Below are positions 23,726 through 35,409 of a DNA stretch of 64,000 nucleotides, one piece after another. This DNA is from Anagrus nilaparvatae (taxonomy: Eukaryota; Arthropoda; Insecta; Hymenoptera; Mymaridae), in contig JAKSXM010000107.1 of assembly GCA_022575985.1 (NCBI GenBank), forward strand, positions 5,022,001 to 5,086,000, written 5' to 3'. The number at the start of each line of letters is the position of its first letter. Position 1 is the first letter of the stretch. Position numbers and translations under genes: made by a program. A model generated the notes under the pieces. The model did not search any database and was not told the origin of the DNA. It saw only the letters and a list, made by a program, of their open reading frames with translations.

Positions 23726-24249
23726 GGTCTTATTTATTTTATTTATTTTATTTATTTATTTTACAGTATTCGTCGCTATATAATCCATCATTAATAAATA
23801 TTTTATTATTTAACTTGTTAGAATAGTTTTTTAATCAAGTACAACTTTTATTTTAATTATCTTTAAAAAAAGATTCTTTATTCTAATTAAAAAAGATTTA
23901 AGAATAAATTTTGATAAAACAAGTTGCTATTTTTGACTACTTTTCTAGTTTTTAGTGAGGAAAATCGCTTCTTATTAAGATATTGTTCAGGATTCCTTAA
24001 TGATCAAGATTTTTTGAAAATATTATAAGAATTGCAATTATTTGCTGGTCCAAAAGAACGTAGTTCCCGACCACTGTAAGCCTATGGCTTGTTTTCTCGC
24101 CAAGGAACTTGAAAAATCGTATACGACCTTGCGCCTTAAATTCGAGACATTCTTTACATTTATGGCAATTGGTCGTAATACAAAGTTTATTTTAGTAGAT
24201 GTAATATACTTCACTCAAAGTATGGGGCCCACCACCAGATTTGGTTTAG
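23726..24249. other. AT-rich DNA, nothing firmly recognised
   Basis: TTATTTTATTTATT repeats adjoin the 5' truncation point of the retrotransposon. An open frame at 24,042-24,254 was considered but has no motif, splice context or codon signal to support it. Confidence 0.5.
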
Positions 24250-24510
24250 TATAGGTTTTTTGAGTTTGATAATCACGAATATTAAGGTACTTTTTATGAA
24301 AAATTAGAAAGACGCCCTTGATTAGCCAAAACTACACCTAAAAAGGGCATTTTCGCTATTTTCACTCTAAGCCTTAGAAATTTAGTATACGAGGGTTTTG
24401 TTGGTTCGCTTATCACGAATTTCGAAGTAATTTTTATAAAAAATTAGAGCACCGCCCTTAAATTAGACAAAACCACCCCTAAAAAGGGCATTTTCACTGT
24501 AATTACTTTA
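24250..24510. repeat. Two tandem units of the AGCGACCCAAAA repeat family
   Basis: Two units of about 140 bp each contain a TCACGAAT block and CACCCCTAAAAAGGGCATTTTC. They match, in inverted orientation, the units inside the foldbacks at 17.8-19.6 kb and 25.2-26.8 kb. Confidence 0.65.
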
Positions 24511-24599
24511 AGCCTTTATTTACAATATTAATAATCTGATAATAATTTTTAACTTTTTAGGGGTAGTTTTGGGTAATTTAAGGGGGAAAGAAAATTTTA

Positions 24600-25240
24600 A
24601 AAAATTTTTTTTAAAAAATTTATAGTAAATATATTAATATTCCTTTCTATAATTTGTATAATTAAATATTATTATTATAACTTTTCAATATTTCATAATT
24701 TAAAAAATAAACATAATGTAAAAAATAATTTATATGAATAAATAATTGTAAAACCATTTAAATAATACATATTTTTAACTGTACAAATAATTAAAATTAT
24801 TCATTAAAAAGTAAAATGTAGAATTATGTTTAAAAAAAAGTTATCATAAAATAAAATAGGCTGAAAATAATTTAAACTTAATCCTTTATTGAATATACGA
24901 AGTATTTTTTTGCTTAACTCTTTCCTGAGGAATAGCCCCCACCACAAGTCACGTGATGCACGGTTTACGCAGTTTATTTTACTTTATTTATTTAAAATAT
25001 TAATTTATTTAAAATAAAATACTTGATAAATCATTTGTAAATAACTAATATTTTTATATTTAATGAATAAAAATAATTTTAAACGTTACTACATAGCTGT
25101 AGTACTACTCCATACACGCATACTAATGTAAGTCACACAGAGAACGATTTAGGGAGATTCTTCAGGAATATTCCTCATAATTTCAAATAGATATAATCAT
25201 GTTTCAATTGTTTTCAATTATTTATTAATTATTTATTTAT
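24600..25240. other. AT-rich DNA, nothing recognised
   Basis: No supported feature. Confidence 0.5.
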
Positions 25241-25968
25241 ACTCCAGTCAAATCGCAGAGGAGGGGGTGTATTTTCATTGGACAACATGAGATTTGCTCT
25301 ATTATATGTTTTTTGAGTCGCTAATGACGAAAATCGGGGTCTTTTCCGAGAGATATTCGGAACACCTTTAAATTAGCAAAAACTACCTTCAAAAAGGGTT
25401 TTTTTTTATATATTAGCAAACTGAATTTCAATCCCTAAAAGGGGTGTTTTTTCTATTTTCGCACTTTGAGCAAGCAGAGTCCATACGGGGTTTTTTAGTT
25501 GCTAATCAAGAATTTCGGGGAATTTTTTATGAATAATTAATATTTTATCCTTAAATTAGCAAAAACAATCCCCAAAAGGAGTGTCTGCTATTTTCCCACT
25601 TTGAGCGACCGGATTAGGTCTATACATACAACGTTTAGGGGTAATTTTTGCTAATTTAAGGGTGATATATTAATTATTTTTAATAATCCATATGGATCTA
25701 AATTGGTCGCTCAAAATAGCAACAACATCCCTTATAGGGGTTATTTTTGCTAATTTAAGGATGAAATATTAATTATACATAAAAAATGCCTCAAATTCTT
25801 GATCAGCGACCCAAAAAACCCTTTCAAACCATTTCTTGGCTAAATCTAGAAACTCAGTTTGACAATATATAAAAAAAAACCTTTTTGGGAGTAGTTATTG
25901 CAAATTTAAGGGGGTTCCGAAAATATCTCCCGGAAAAGAACCCAATTTTCGTGATCAGCGACCCAAAT

Positions 25969-26696
25969 GGCTGCCATTCATTGTTCATAAGCGCTGATCG
26001 CAATACGTGCTAATTTTTCAAAATCAGAAATTCCGAAACCCAAGGTTCAATGTTAAGAATTAAGAATTTAAAATACCATTAAAAAATAGCTAAGTCAATA
26101 GTCAGAAAGTGCTGAGTAGAATTCTTAAAATATCCTAATAAAAATTATATTCAATTAACCAAATATTATAATTTTAAGAAATTGCAAAGCCCAGAATTGA
26201 ATTTTTCCGAATTTGAAGTTGTTCGTTTTAATGCAAAACTATGAATCAGAACTGCTGTTTAGCAGAATCGGCACCTTTTAGATCAATTTTTTTAAAGAAT
26301 AATCAATATACAGAAAAAATTGCATATTTTAATATTAATTTTAAAAATAATTACGTGTATTTTATAATGAAAACTTCTTTCTGTATTTCGAAATTTCTGC
26401 CTGATGCCGATTCTGCTAAACAGCAGTTCTGAGTTTCGACTGGCGCCCTTTCATACGAATTCGGAAAAATGACTTAAAAAGAAATAAAATTTTTTATTTA
26501 GGACTTAATTCTTTCTGTGAAATGCTCTTCTTAAAATTACATGTTCCAATGTGTACAGATTTCTTAAAAATTTTTTTCTAAAATAAAAAAATTCTGGAAC
26601 CTATAATAATTGGTTTGAAAAAAACGTTTCTGTTCTTAAAAATTCTGAATTTAGACCCGAATTGCCATCAGCGCTTCTGAACAATAAATGGCCGCC
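25969..26696. mobile_element. hAT-like MITE with exact 8-bp target duplication
   Basis: Ends GGCTGCCATTCATTGTTC and GAACAATAAATGGCCGCC are flanked by ACCCAAAT at 25,961-25,968 and again at 26,697-26,704. Removing the element and one flank restores the host repeat AGCGACCCAAAT. The copy at 9,189-9,720 is the same family without the internal insertion. Confidence 0.85.
26242..26451. mobile_element. MULE-like MITE, left tip missing
   Basis: TCAGAACTGCTGTTTAGCAG pairs with CTGCTAAACAGCAGTTCTGA. The right end continues GTTTCGACTGGCGCCC, but the corresponding left tip is absent. It matches the element at 8,470-8,665. The uninterrupted sequence of its host MITE is seen at about 9,440-9,490. Confidence 0.7.
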
Positions 26697-27068
26697 ACCC
26701 AAATAACATATAGTAGAGCAAATCTCATGTTGGTCAGCGAAAATACACTCTAAACCGCGATTTGACTGGATTATTATTACTTTTTATTTATTATATGAAA
26801 TTATCTTTGAAATTTACTAAATTAATTTTTTTTTATTTTTAAATTATAAAACATTAATCCAACGTTTCGATTACAATGTAATCTTTTTCAAGGCTGGAAT
26901 AATATATGACATTAGTTTACAAAAAAAATATACATAGAAATTTTTTACAAAAACCTTACAAGATGGAATAGTTATTGACAAAACTGTTTTAAAAATATCA
27001 TAAAACGTTGTGATATGCATAATAACTATGCGTGATATAATTGAAACAATAACTGTAAAACAGATTTA

Positions 27069-27799
27069 AGGTAGGGGATCGAATTGGATTTTTCGAATTT
27101 TCAAAATTTTTTTAAATTTTTTTTCCAACTCTTTATACCTTCAAAAATCCCCTCCTAAAATATTTAGGGAAAATTCTGCTTTATAACGATGTTACACTAC
27201 TTTAAAGGAGCGAAATATTAAAAAAATTATACAAAAAAAAATTTTCAAACGCGATTATCTCGAAACTACCTTTTTTCAATCTGCGGATAGTTAATCTCCG
27301 GATTGGCTGGTCCGATTTTCAAAAACTTAAGTGCGTTATATTTATTTAAGTATATTACAGAACAATTTACCATAAAATTATAAAAAAATTAATTTAAATA
27401 TGCCTTTACCAAGCGTAATAGGGTAAAAAAAAAGTCCATTTTTAAAATTTTTTTTTCCGGCTTGCCCATTTTTTAATTTTTCAGGTTTCTTGTCTATTTT
27501 AGGTAAATTGTTCTGTGAGACTCATCATTTATTAAGAATCTTTTTAATTTTTTTGTTTCGGACATGCCAATCCTGAGATTAACTATCCGCAATGGACCGA
27601 ATGGATTTTCAGCACCTGTACTTTTGCGCCCTCTATAAACATAACTAATTATAAAAATTAAAAAAAAAAAATTTTTTATGTATATAAGTACCTCATTAAT
27701 GCACAAAAAAAATTTTAAACTTATAACTAATAAAGGGGCTGAGAAATTAAATAAAGAAAAATCTCTTCAAAAACGCCTTTCCAATTCGATCCCCTACCT
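27069..27799. mobile_element. Tc1/mariner-type MITE inside the Penelope-like 3' region
   Basis: Ends AGGTAGGGGATCGAATTGGA and TCCAATTCGATCCCCTACCT pair perfectly over about 20 bp and are flanked by TA (27,067-27,068 and 27,800-27,801). The homologous Penelope-like sequence at about 50,740-50,762 has ACAGATTTAATTATGC when read on the opposite strand, exactly the empty site with a single TA. The element is 731 bp with no transposase. Confidence 0.9.
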
Positions 27800-28187
27800 T
27801 AATTATGCATATATAGTCAAAATATGATTAAAAATATGAAAAAAATAAATAAAAATTAACCTACGTATAGTAAAATATTAAAATGTGAATATTGCACAAA
27901 CAATAAATAGTACATATTGATAATATGAAAATTACTAATTTAGAAAAAAATGTAATATATATAACATTAACTTATGAAAACTGTATTGAAAAACAATACG
28001 TTATTATGCTTTTAACTACAATGTTTTGATTGTTATTGTTATTATTATTTTATTCCGTCAGCTGTGAAATTATCATAATGTTGGTAGAATCATACAACTA
28101 TAGACATCTATGGCCAGGAAAGATAACCACAAACTTCATGTTAAGTTACGATAATAATAAACTTCTATGATAATGTAGACGCATTGT

Positions 28188-28393
28188 TTATAACAACGAT
28201 GATTTATTTGACAGGCTTTTTCTCATTTTGTGGATATTAGACAAATAAGGTTTAAAAAGTTGTTGTGAATCCCCTTGCTCATTTATGGCGTCCTCATAAA
28301 TATTAATGTGTAGAACTTCACTGATTTTTCTCTTGTGATAATTAGATTCAGGATCTAATAATTTAAACTTAGACCAAGCAAAATTGTGTTTAG
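28188..28393 (-). pseudogene. Penelope-like endonuclease C-terminus
   Basis: The minus-strand frame reads FAWSKFKLLDPESNYHKRKI, then SEVLHINIYEDAINEQGDS and ends with a stop at 28,188-28,190. This block follows the GIY-YIG motif in Penelope-like retroelements and corresponds to the piece at 13.1 kb. The frame is truncated upstream at the turning point of an inverted copy (28,394-28,436), so the catalytic motif and RT are missing. Confidence 0.75.
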
Positions 28394-28435
28394 TATTTTT
28401 TTAGTTACAACCTGTTGTATTAAAACATTACAAAA

Positions 28436-29675
28436 ATACTAAACACAATTTTGCTTGGTCTAAGTTTAAATTATTAGATCATGAATCTAATTATCACAAG
28501 AGAAAAACCAGTGAAGTTCCCCGGGAGAAAAAATACAACGTGAAATACAACGTCGTTTACAATATGATAAATGATATTATATACGGTCCTAAATACGCCG
28601 TCATAAACGATTGCTATCTTTTGGCCGAAAAAACAACGTCCTAAACGATGTTGCTTTCATAAATTATGCAAAGAAATTGTCAAAAAATAACTATATTTTT
28701 GAGAATATTTGTCAATTAAAAAAATTTTGAATTCTGATGTAGTATTGAATAACCCGGGTGTATCCTTTGGTTTATCCATGAGTGCAAAAAATTTCATACG
28801 AAAAAGTAAGTTATATTATTTGCAAGATAAAATCTTCTTATAAGCAGTTGAAAATACGTTTTATTTGCGACTTCAAAAGGTGCCATCTACAACGGTTTAA
28901 AACACATAAAATTTAATTATTTTTCTTAAAACGTAGATGGCTTCTCACCTTTTTTGTAAGTCAAATAAAACGTATTTTCAACTGCTTATAAGAAGATTTT
29001 ATAATGCAAATAATATAACTTACTTTTTCGTATGAAATTTTTTGCACTCATGGATAAACCAAAGGATACACCCGGGTTATTCAATACTACATCAGAATTC
29101 AAAATCTTTTTAATTGACAAATATTCTCAAAAATGTAGCCATTTTTTGAAAATTTCTTTGCATAATTTATAAAAACAACATCGTTTAGGACGTTGTTTTT
29201 TCGGCCAAAAGATAGCAATCGTTTACTACGTTGTATTTAGGACCGTATATAATATCATTTATCATATTGTAAAAGACGTTGTATTTCACGTTGTATTTTT
29301 TCTCCCGGGTCTACACATTAATATTTATGAAGACGCCATAAATGAGCAAGGGAATTCACAACAACTTTTTAAACCTTATTTGTATATCCACAAAATGAGA
29401 AAAAGCCTGTCAAATAAATCATCGTTGTTATAAACAATGCGTCTACATTATCATAGAAGTTTATTATCATCGTAACTTAACATGAAGTTTGTGGTTATCT
29501 TTCCTGGCCATAGATTTCTATAGTTGTATGATTCTACCATCATTATGATAATTTCACAGCTGACGGAATAAATTAATAATAACAATAACAATCAAAACAT
29601 TGTAGTTTATTTAAAAGCATAATAACGTATTGTTTTTCAATAGAGTTTTCATAAGTTAATGTTATATATACTAGA
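28436..29675 (+). pseudogene. Inverted second copy of the Penelope-like 3' portion
   Basis: This plus-strand copy mirrors 27,950-28,393 and starts FAWSKFKLLDHESNYHKRK at about 28,445. It is interrupted at 28,520-29,309 by a foldback element, then resumes with LHINIYEDAINEQG and ends in the same C-terminal stop. Homology to the minus-strand copy ends near 29,675. The two copies face each other around a 40-bp centre. Base differences between them are modest, so the inverted duplication is older than that of the IR arms but still readable. Confidence 0.75.
28520..29309. mobile_element. Near-perfect 790 bp snap-back element with CCCGGGAG termini
   Basis: CCCGGGAGAAAAAATACAAC at the left pairs with the right end, and the arms pair over about 370 bp each with few mismatches. 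The element sits inside the endonuclease codons of the Penelope-like copy. The opposite copy at about 28,305-28,325 keeps the uninterrupted sequence, giving a local empty site. The apparent duplication is 2-3 bp and not resolved. It has no coding capacity, and the superfamily is unassigned. Confidence 0.85.
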
Positions 29676-30360
29676 TAATTGCTAACAATTATAGACTGTG
29701 CGAAGCATAACAACCCACTAAATTTATTCCTAAATACAGACGATTTTTATTATTTGAAATATTATTAATTGGGTATATTAGGTGAAGTAAATAATCAAAC
29801 TCATTTTGTTATAAACAATAAATATTTAATGTACAAAATATTGTATGTGTACATTAGGGTTGTTCACTAAAAAAAAAAAGTGCGCCAAAAATGTTCTTCC
29901 TGAATTATGTTGAAGTTTAGGTGACAAAATGATCGCGTACCAATTTTCAGCTCATTTGAGAACAATATAGGGGTCGCACAAACCCAGGGTAGCTCTCAAG
30001 TGGTTGGCTAATACCGACAATTAGTGCGAACCACAAAATTTTTTTTTCAAAATACGTTTTCTATGCTTCCTAATATGTTTTCGGTGTCGCTAAACTCGAA
30101 AATGAGGTCCTCAGAGTCCGAAAATTCCTTAATCACCCTTAAACACCGAAAACACCCCTTTTTTTACCAAAAATTTTTGGATTTTATAGCGAAAATCGTA
30201 TATATTCGAAACATCTGGATTATAAATTACAATTGATGACTTAAAAATGTGTTTATTTACATAATAGTAATTAATTAAATGTATATTCAAAATAATAACT
30301 TTAATTAATTAATTTTTGATTATATATGATTTGTTTTTGAAAAATATTTTAATCAATATT
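29676..30360. other. No gene recognised
   Basis: AT-rich sequence with one GC-richer block near 29,880-30,170. The open frame at 30,024-30,236 has no motif. Confidence 0.5.
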
Positions 30361-30759
30361 TTATTCTTTAATTGCTTTATTAATTTTGTTTAATGATTGC
30401 ATGAAAGCTTGTTTCACTTTAAAAGATGTTGAAAGTCGTATTGAGTCAAAACGATATTTGTTGTAACCTTTTATTAAAATTATATCATTAATTGATTTAA
30501 CTCGACTCAAACCGACGTATGTAATTCCCAATTGTCTTTCCGTGTCTCCTATGTGTAACAAAATTTTATCTAACGTCTGCCCTTGAGACTTGTAGATGGT
30601 TAGAGCATATGACAAAATTACTGGAAATTGCGTGCGACTGCATAAAATATTATTATGTTTCCAAGTTCTTTCCACGGGAATAATTGGGAAATAATTTTTA
30701 TACAAAAATGGTCCTTTGATGCAAAAAAAAACTCCGCATTTCTCCGCATTTCTCCGCAT
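30361..30759 (-). pseudogene. Helitron helicase C-terminal fragment (PIF1-like)
   Basis: The frame ends with PVILSYALTIYKSQGQTLDK, a PIF1-family motif, followed about 15 residues later by GITYVGLSRVKSINDIILIK, the conserved C-terminal helicase motif with its Ser-Arg. The N-terminal helicase motifs (Walker A and B) are absent here but occur at 45.3-46.4 kb on the same strand. The fragment is truncated upstream at a decamer minisatellite (30,731-30,780). It codes for the unwinding half of a Helitron RepHel protein in intact elements; here it is a remnant. Confidence 0.85.
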
Positions 30760-30780
30760 TTCTCCGCATTCCTCCGCATT
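30731..30780. repeat. Decamer minisatellite (CTCCGCATTT)n
   Basis: About five tandem copies of CTCCGCATTT, one with a base change, lie at the broken upstream edge of the helicase fragment. Confidence 0.9.
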
Positions 30781-30899
30781 TGATTGGATTTTGAAACTTT
30801 CGTTATTTTTAATTATTTTAAATCAGCAAATGATTTTTCGATGAAATAAAGTTCAAAAATGTATATTAAAGCGAAATATTTATTTTTCCAGTAAGATTA

Positions 30900-31380
30900 G
30901 TTAGTGAAAATAAAAAATGGCGTCGTAGGATAATTTTCAAAAGTTACAAAAACATAAAAAAAATGAAGTTCTCAGCTTACTATGGGGTTCTAAAGTCAAG
31001 AGAAGCGAATTTTTGGAAATTTTTCTTTGATTTTTCATTTTAATAAATTTTTCCATTTTCCAAGATGGCGAACGAATAAACTAAAACAGTGAAGTTCTTA
31101 CTTTACAGGGAAATTCTTGAAAACGAGAGAAGCCAATTTGAAGAAAAAAAAATTTTAATTTCTAACCCAAATAATTTTTAATAATTTTCCAGATTTTCCA
31201 AAATGGCGGACTAATAAAGTTAAAAAAAAGAAGTTCCTAATTTACAGGGTGGGTGTTGAAGTCAAGAAAAAAGATTTTTTGAAAATTTTTTTGATTTTTC
31301 ACTTTAATAAGCTTTTCCATTTTACAAGATGGTGGGCAAAAAAGTATAAAAAAATACAATTACTACTATACAGGATGGGT
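30900..31380. repeat. Degenerate tandem array, units of about 130-145 bp
   Basis: An AAGATGGCGAACGAATAAA-like block recurs near 30,917, 31,062, 31,201 and 31,328, each followed by AAGTTCTTACTTTACAGGG-like sequence. It is related in style, though not demonstrably in origin, to the array at 49.2-50.4 kb. Confidence 0.7.
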
Positions 31381-31480
31381 CCTCGGCTTCGCCTTGAAAG
31401 GTAATTTACATAACGTGCGCTTTGGGCCATTCTTTACTTTTCTGGACGTTAGCCGTGAATATACTATTTCGGATACTTCC
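31380..31480. mobile_element. Right end of the GTGTCCAGAAAAGTAAAG MITE family
   Basis: GGGCCATTCTTTACTTTTCT followed by GGACGTTAGCCGT matches the right terminus of the element at 2,392-2,666, and CTTCGCCTTGAAAGGTAATT matches its interior. The left end is missing. Confidence 0.6.
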
Positions 31481-32450
31481 CAATTTCCCATTAACCTTTC
31501 TTTGCAGATTATTATTAGTCGAACTAATTTAGTTCCCGTTAACAATTAAGTATTGAAATAAAAATTTTTTGTTAATAACAAATTTTATATTTTTGTCTCT
31601 TTGCCTTTTATCGGATCGCAGAAACAATTGCTAATCTGTGATCAGATCTGGGGAAAATTTTTTTAACAATTAAAAAACAATTAGCAAATAAAACACGTAG
31701 CAAATAATTTTATCAATTGGAAACTAGAGGTCTAATTGGATTTAAATGGAAGAATAATTAATTAAAATCATGCAGAATAATATCAAAAACCAATTTTTAT
31801 TAAATAAATACATTATTTTAATATAATACGTATAACAATCTATAAAACATATTTATGTAAAAAATATATATAGTATTAAAATCGCAGGCTTGGCTTTATT
31901 TTGGAAAATCCTCTTTCATAGCCAGTAACCTGAAAAAAGTAAATGTTAACATTAAGCTATACAGAATGTATTATTGAATTAGTACAAACTAAACAAAATT
32001 TAAATTTTTTATAGAAATATTTTATAATTATTTTGACTATAACTCGTTTATTACTTAGCGAAATAAAAAAAATGTTATAGGGGTATTTGGTAAATGGCAC
32101 AAAAACAAGAAGGGGGGGGGGTTACAATGGACTAAGTTACTATTGGCTACTATTGTATTACTACAATGTTACTATATTGCTTTTTCAGTTTTAGGAATCA
32201 AATTTTCGAAATATTTGACCATAAAGGAAATATTGCCTCTCAAATTTGGGGTATTTATAATAACAAAAATAGTTTAAAGGCAATTTTATTTTCAAAGACT
32301 GCAACCTACAAAATTAAAGATAAAGTAAAATAATCCTAAATAGATCATAGACTATTTTAAAGATTTCAATACATTTTGAAAATGGTAAACACCAAAGTGG
32401 AAGCAGATTTCAAAAATTTTAGTTTTAGGTCTTTTTACTCTTTATTTTAT
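31481..32450. other. AT-rich DNA, nothing recognised
   Basis: It includes a run of nine G near 32,113. No gene or boundary was supported. Confidence 0.5.
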
Positions 32451-32454
32451 TTCT

Positions 32455-34870
32455 AAAAATCTGCTGCCTTTTCAACCAGGTATTTCAAGCATGTCATTTA
32501 GGGGGAGGGTGTAAAATAAACTTAGAATAATTTTGATTTAGAGACTAAAAATAATTTCGATTTATGGACTATAGAATAAGGGTTTTAGGAGCTTAAACTT
32601 ACTTTTTTTTTTGTCTTACGGACTTAAAATTATAAAGGCTAATTTTAAAGCCTTTATTTAAGATTGAAAATACAAGTTTTAAAATGTTCAATGTTCATTG
32701 TTTGTGAGTTTACAAACTGGTTGTAAGTTTTTTATTTTTCAACTCTTTATTATTCTTAGAATAACCAATACTAAAAAGTAATATTTTTGGAATAAGATAT
32801 TATTCTAATTAAGGTGACTTGGATATTCAAATTTATAATGAATACTTCAATTAATATTTTTGACTAAAATTTTCAAATTTTCTTAATATTTTATTCACGT
32901 GTGAAGTGAAATAAAAATGCTCTAGCTCAAAAATTATTTTTTAAAGATATTTAAGTTCTGGTCAAAACGCGACAAACATTATGGAAGGTACTTTTTCTTA
33001 ATATTTTGTTTTTCATTAGTTTTTCCGAAAAACTAACACCAGGAATGGCTAGGTAGGATATTTACTGGGATCATCAAAAAAGTTATTAAAGTTTATTACG
33101 TGTATTTTTTCCAAAGATTTCTTCAAAAAAGTATGATCGGGCATAACTCGTCAAGGCCTAGAGAGCTGGACGTTCTTATTTTAGAAATTTTAAACCTACT
33201 GAAAACCTACCGGTAAGTTTTGAGAGTTCTACCTAACAGTTGCTGACCAATAAACATTTCACGAATTTTGCCTCTTATTATAAAATGAATATTTTTTCCC
33301 TGGAATTTGATCAAAATCCTTGACTTAGCTCGACTTTACCTGACTTTCTAGTTTTCCAGACCAAGTAGCAACCCTGCTGAAAATTTGACTCCCGAAACTT
33401 AAATAGCAACTGTTTTTGTAACATTGGAAAATATTTTTGTTTAAAATAAATTTTTATTTTTTATAAGTTTTCTAGACGTATCCAATCGTTTATTTAAGTC
33501 TACTTAGGGAAAATATAGGTTAAAATAAGTTTTCAATTTTAGTTCTGGAAAGTCATGGAAAATTAAGAAAAAAAGTCAGGAAAAATTACTTATTTTTAGG
33601 CTGGAAATTCAGAGATTTTAAATTTGAAAAAATAGTCGCAACCCTGCTATAGACTACTTTATTCGGTTATGTGTGTGTAAAGCCTGACGTGTATTTTTTT
33701 ATTATAGACCACTTCCTTAGGTTATGTGAGTGTAAGGCCAGACGTGTAGTTTTTTTTTATTATAGACCAGTATCTTAGGTTATGAGAGTGTAAGGCCTCT
33801 GACGTGTCGTTTTTTTATTACAGACCACTTCCTTAGGTTATTTGGGTTTTGTTTTTATATTATTATAATAAAAACAAAACTCACATAACTGGTGGAAAAA
33901 ATAATACGTCAATCCTTATGCCTACATAACCAAAGGGAGTCTAAATATAGAAACTAATAAAAATTATACTACAAACCTTACACCCTCGTAATATGAGTAA
34001 GTGGTCTATATAAAAAAAACAACATGTCAGACTAAACACCCACATAACCTAAGAAAGTGATCTATAATCTATATCTATGATCTATAATAAGCTATCTATA
34101 AGTAAGCTATACACCCACACAACCTACCAAAGTGGTCTATAATAAAAAAATGATATGTCAAGCCTTACACGAACATAACCTAAGGGAGTCGCAAATAAAA
34201 AAAAATTATACCACAAGCTTTACACCCACATAAACCTAAGAAACTGGTCTATAATAAAAGAACTACACGTCGGGCCTTACACCCACATAACTTAAGGAAG
34301 TGACCAATAATAAAAAAACGGAACGTAAGCCCCTACATCAATATTACCTAAGGAAGTTTCGTAAATAAAAAAAAAATTATCACACAAGCCTTACACCCAT
34401 ATGACCTAAGGAAGTGGTCTATAATAATAAAACGAAATGCAAGCCTTTATAATAAAAAAAACCTCTAATCTCTGTAATAAAAAAGCGGCACCTAGATAAT
34501 CTAAACAAGTCATACATTAAAAAAAACTTACAACCGGTTTGTTAACTTACAAACGACAAATATGGAACATATATAAATTTATACTTTAAATCACCGCTAG
34601 TATTTTGTAACCATTAAATAAATAGTATTCTAGGATAAGCATTGTCATTCATATCCATTTAAACTCTTAAAATCCTTATTATTATATGGAAGCCTTTATC
34701 GAACTTATTCTAAGTCCCTTAATCAAAATTATTCTAAGTCCCTAAATCAAATATAATCTGAGTCTCTAAATCTAAATTATTAAAAGTTACTTTGACCCCT
34801 CTCCCAAAATATGGCACATTTGAACCCGCCTCCAAAAATGACATGCTTGAGATACCCTTCTGCCTGTAAA
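32455..34870. repeat. 2.4 kb foldback whose loop is an inverted minisatellite pair
   Basis: TTTCAAGCATGTCATTTAGG near 32,485 pairs with TGACATGCTTGAGA near 34,840, and TTTACAAACTGGTTGTAAG near 32,711 pairs with CTTACAACCGGTTTGT near 34,525. Between the arms, units of about 60 bp (TAGACCACTTCCTTAGGTTA then TGTGAGTGTAAGGC) run in one direction at about 33,645-33,845 and in the opposite direction at about 33,885-34,450. No coding sequence is present. Confidence 0.75.
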
Positions 34871-35032
34871 AATGTTCCAAGTTAAAAAAATATACCGGAA
34901 ACATTATACACTAACGTAAGCTAAGAAAATGATATATATAAGCTATATCACAAGCTACTATAAGTTTATAAAAATATTTTCCTTAAATTTGTTTTTGCCT
35001 GAAAGTGTTATAACTGTTTTTGGACTTTACGA

Positions 35033-35325
35033 GTTCTGTCTGGACGCCATTTTTTCAGCTGTAAGCCAATCCCGTAAACGGACGCTTTCTCACCTACTCA
35101 TGGCTTCAATTTTAATTTAAATAAAAGAAGAAAAGCAGAAAAATAATCTCCGGAAAATTCTGAAGATGGGTCAACTTTGCCCGGTCATGGAAAATTTGTC
35201 TAAAACAGTTTAATAAATAAAAGAAAATATTGTATCAAAAACTCGTCTGCTCTCTCATTGCGCGCGGAGAAAGCGTCCGTTTACGGGATAGGCTAACAGC
35301 TGAAAAAATGGCGTCAGGGCAGAAC
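35033..35325. mobile_element. MITE, about 290 bp, with GTTCTG...CAGAAC ends
   Basis: GACGCCATTTTTTCAGCTGT pairs with ACAGCTGAAAAAATGGCGTC, and CCCGTAAACGGACGCTTTCT pairs with AGAAAGCGTCCGTTTACGGG. The arms are about 55 bp and the middle is unique. The open frame across its left arm (34,929-35,120) is incidental. Confidence 0.75.
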
Positions 35326-35409
35326 ACTTAAGGAAATTTTTTAAATTGGTTTAAATAGAAAATTGAAGGGTACCTTTACTAAATTCTAATTAAAATAACC
35401 TGAAATTAG

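Larger units (their letters stand above)
25244..26769. mobile_element. Foldback element carrying two nested insertions
   Basis: Ends CCAGTCAAATCGC and GCGATTTGACTGG pair, and ACATGAGATTTGCTCTA near the left pairs with TAGAGCAAATCTCATGT near the right. The interior consists of AGCGACCCAAAA-type units. A hAT-like MITE (25,969-26,696) is inserted in the right arm, and a MULE-like MITE lies inside that, giving three nested layers. No coding sequence is present. Confidence 0.75.
26850..28393 (-). mobile_element. Penelope-like element 3' portion, minus strand
   Basis: On the minus strand a C-terminal endonuclease frame (28,188-28,393) leads into a 3' region that ends with ATTACATTGTAATCGAAACG followed by TTGGATTAATG (about 26,850-26,890 in plus coordinates). 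The same 3' region occurs at 50,590-50,802 plus 51,943-52,120 and, in the left palindrome arm, at 44,500-44,670. The GAAACG-containing end resembles termini of Penelope-like elements, where hammerhead-type motifs are known; the full ribozyme core was not seen here. A TA-flanked MITE (27,069-27,799) interrupts it. Confidence 0.65.

Noticed and set aside
24042..24254. 70-codon frame with less biased composition
   Set aside because: No recognisable domain, no splice or polyadenylation context, and it ends inside a repeat unit.
26850..26890. Complete hammerhead ribozyme in the Penelope-like 3' end
   Set aside because: A GAAACG block is present, but I could not find the CTGANGA half of the core.
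28080..28130. Possible tRNA or small RNA gene
   Set aside because: No cloverleaf; the sequence is Penelope-like 3' flank repeated in inverted orientation.
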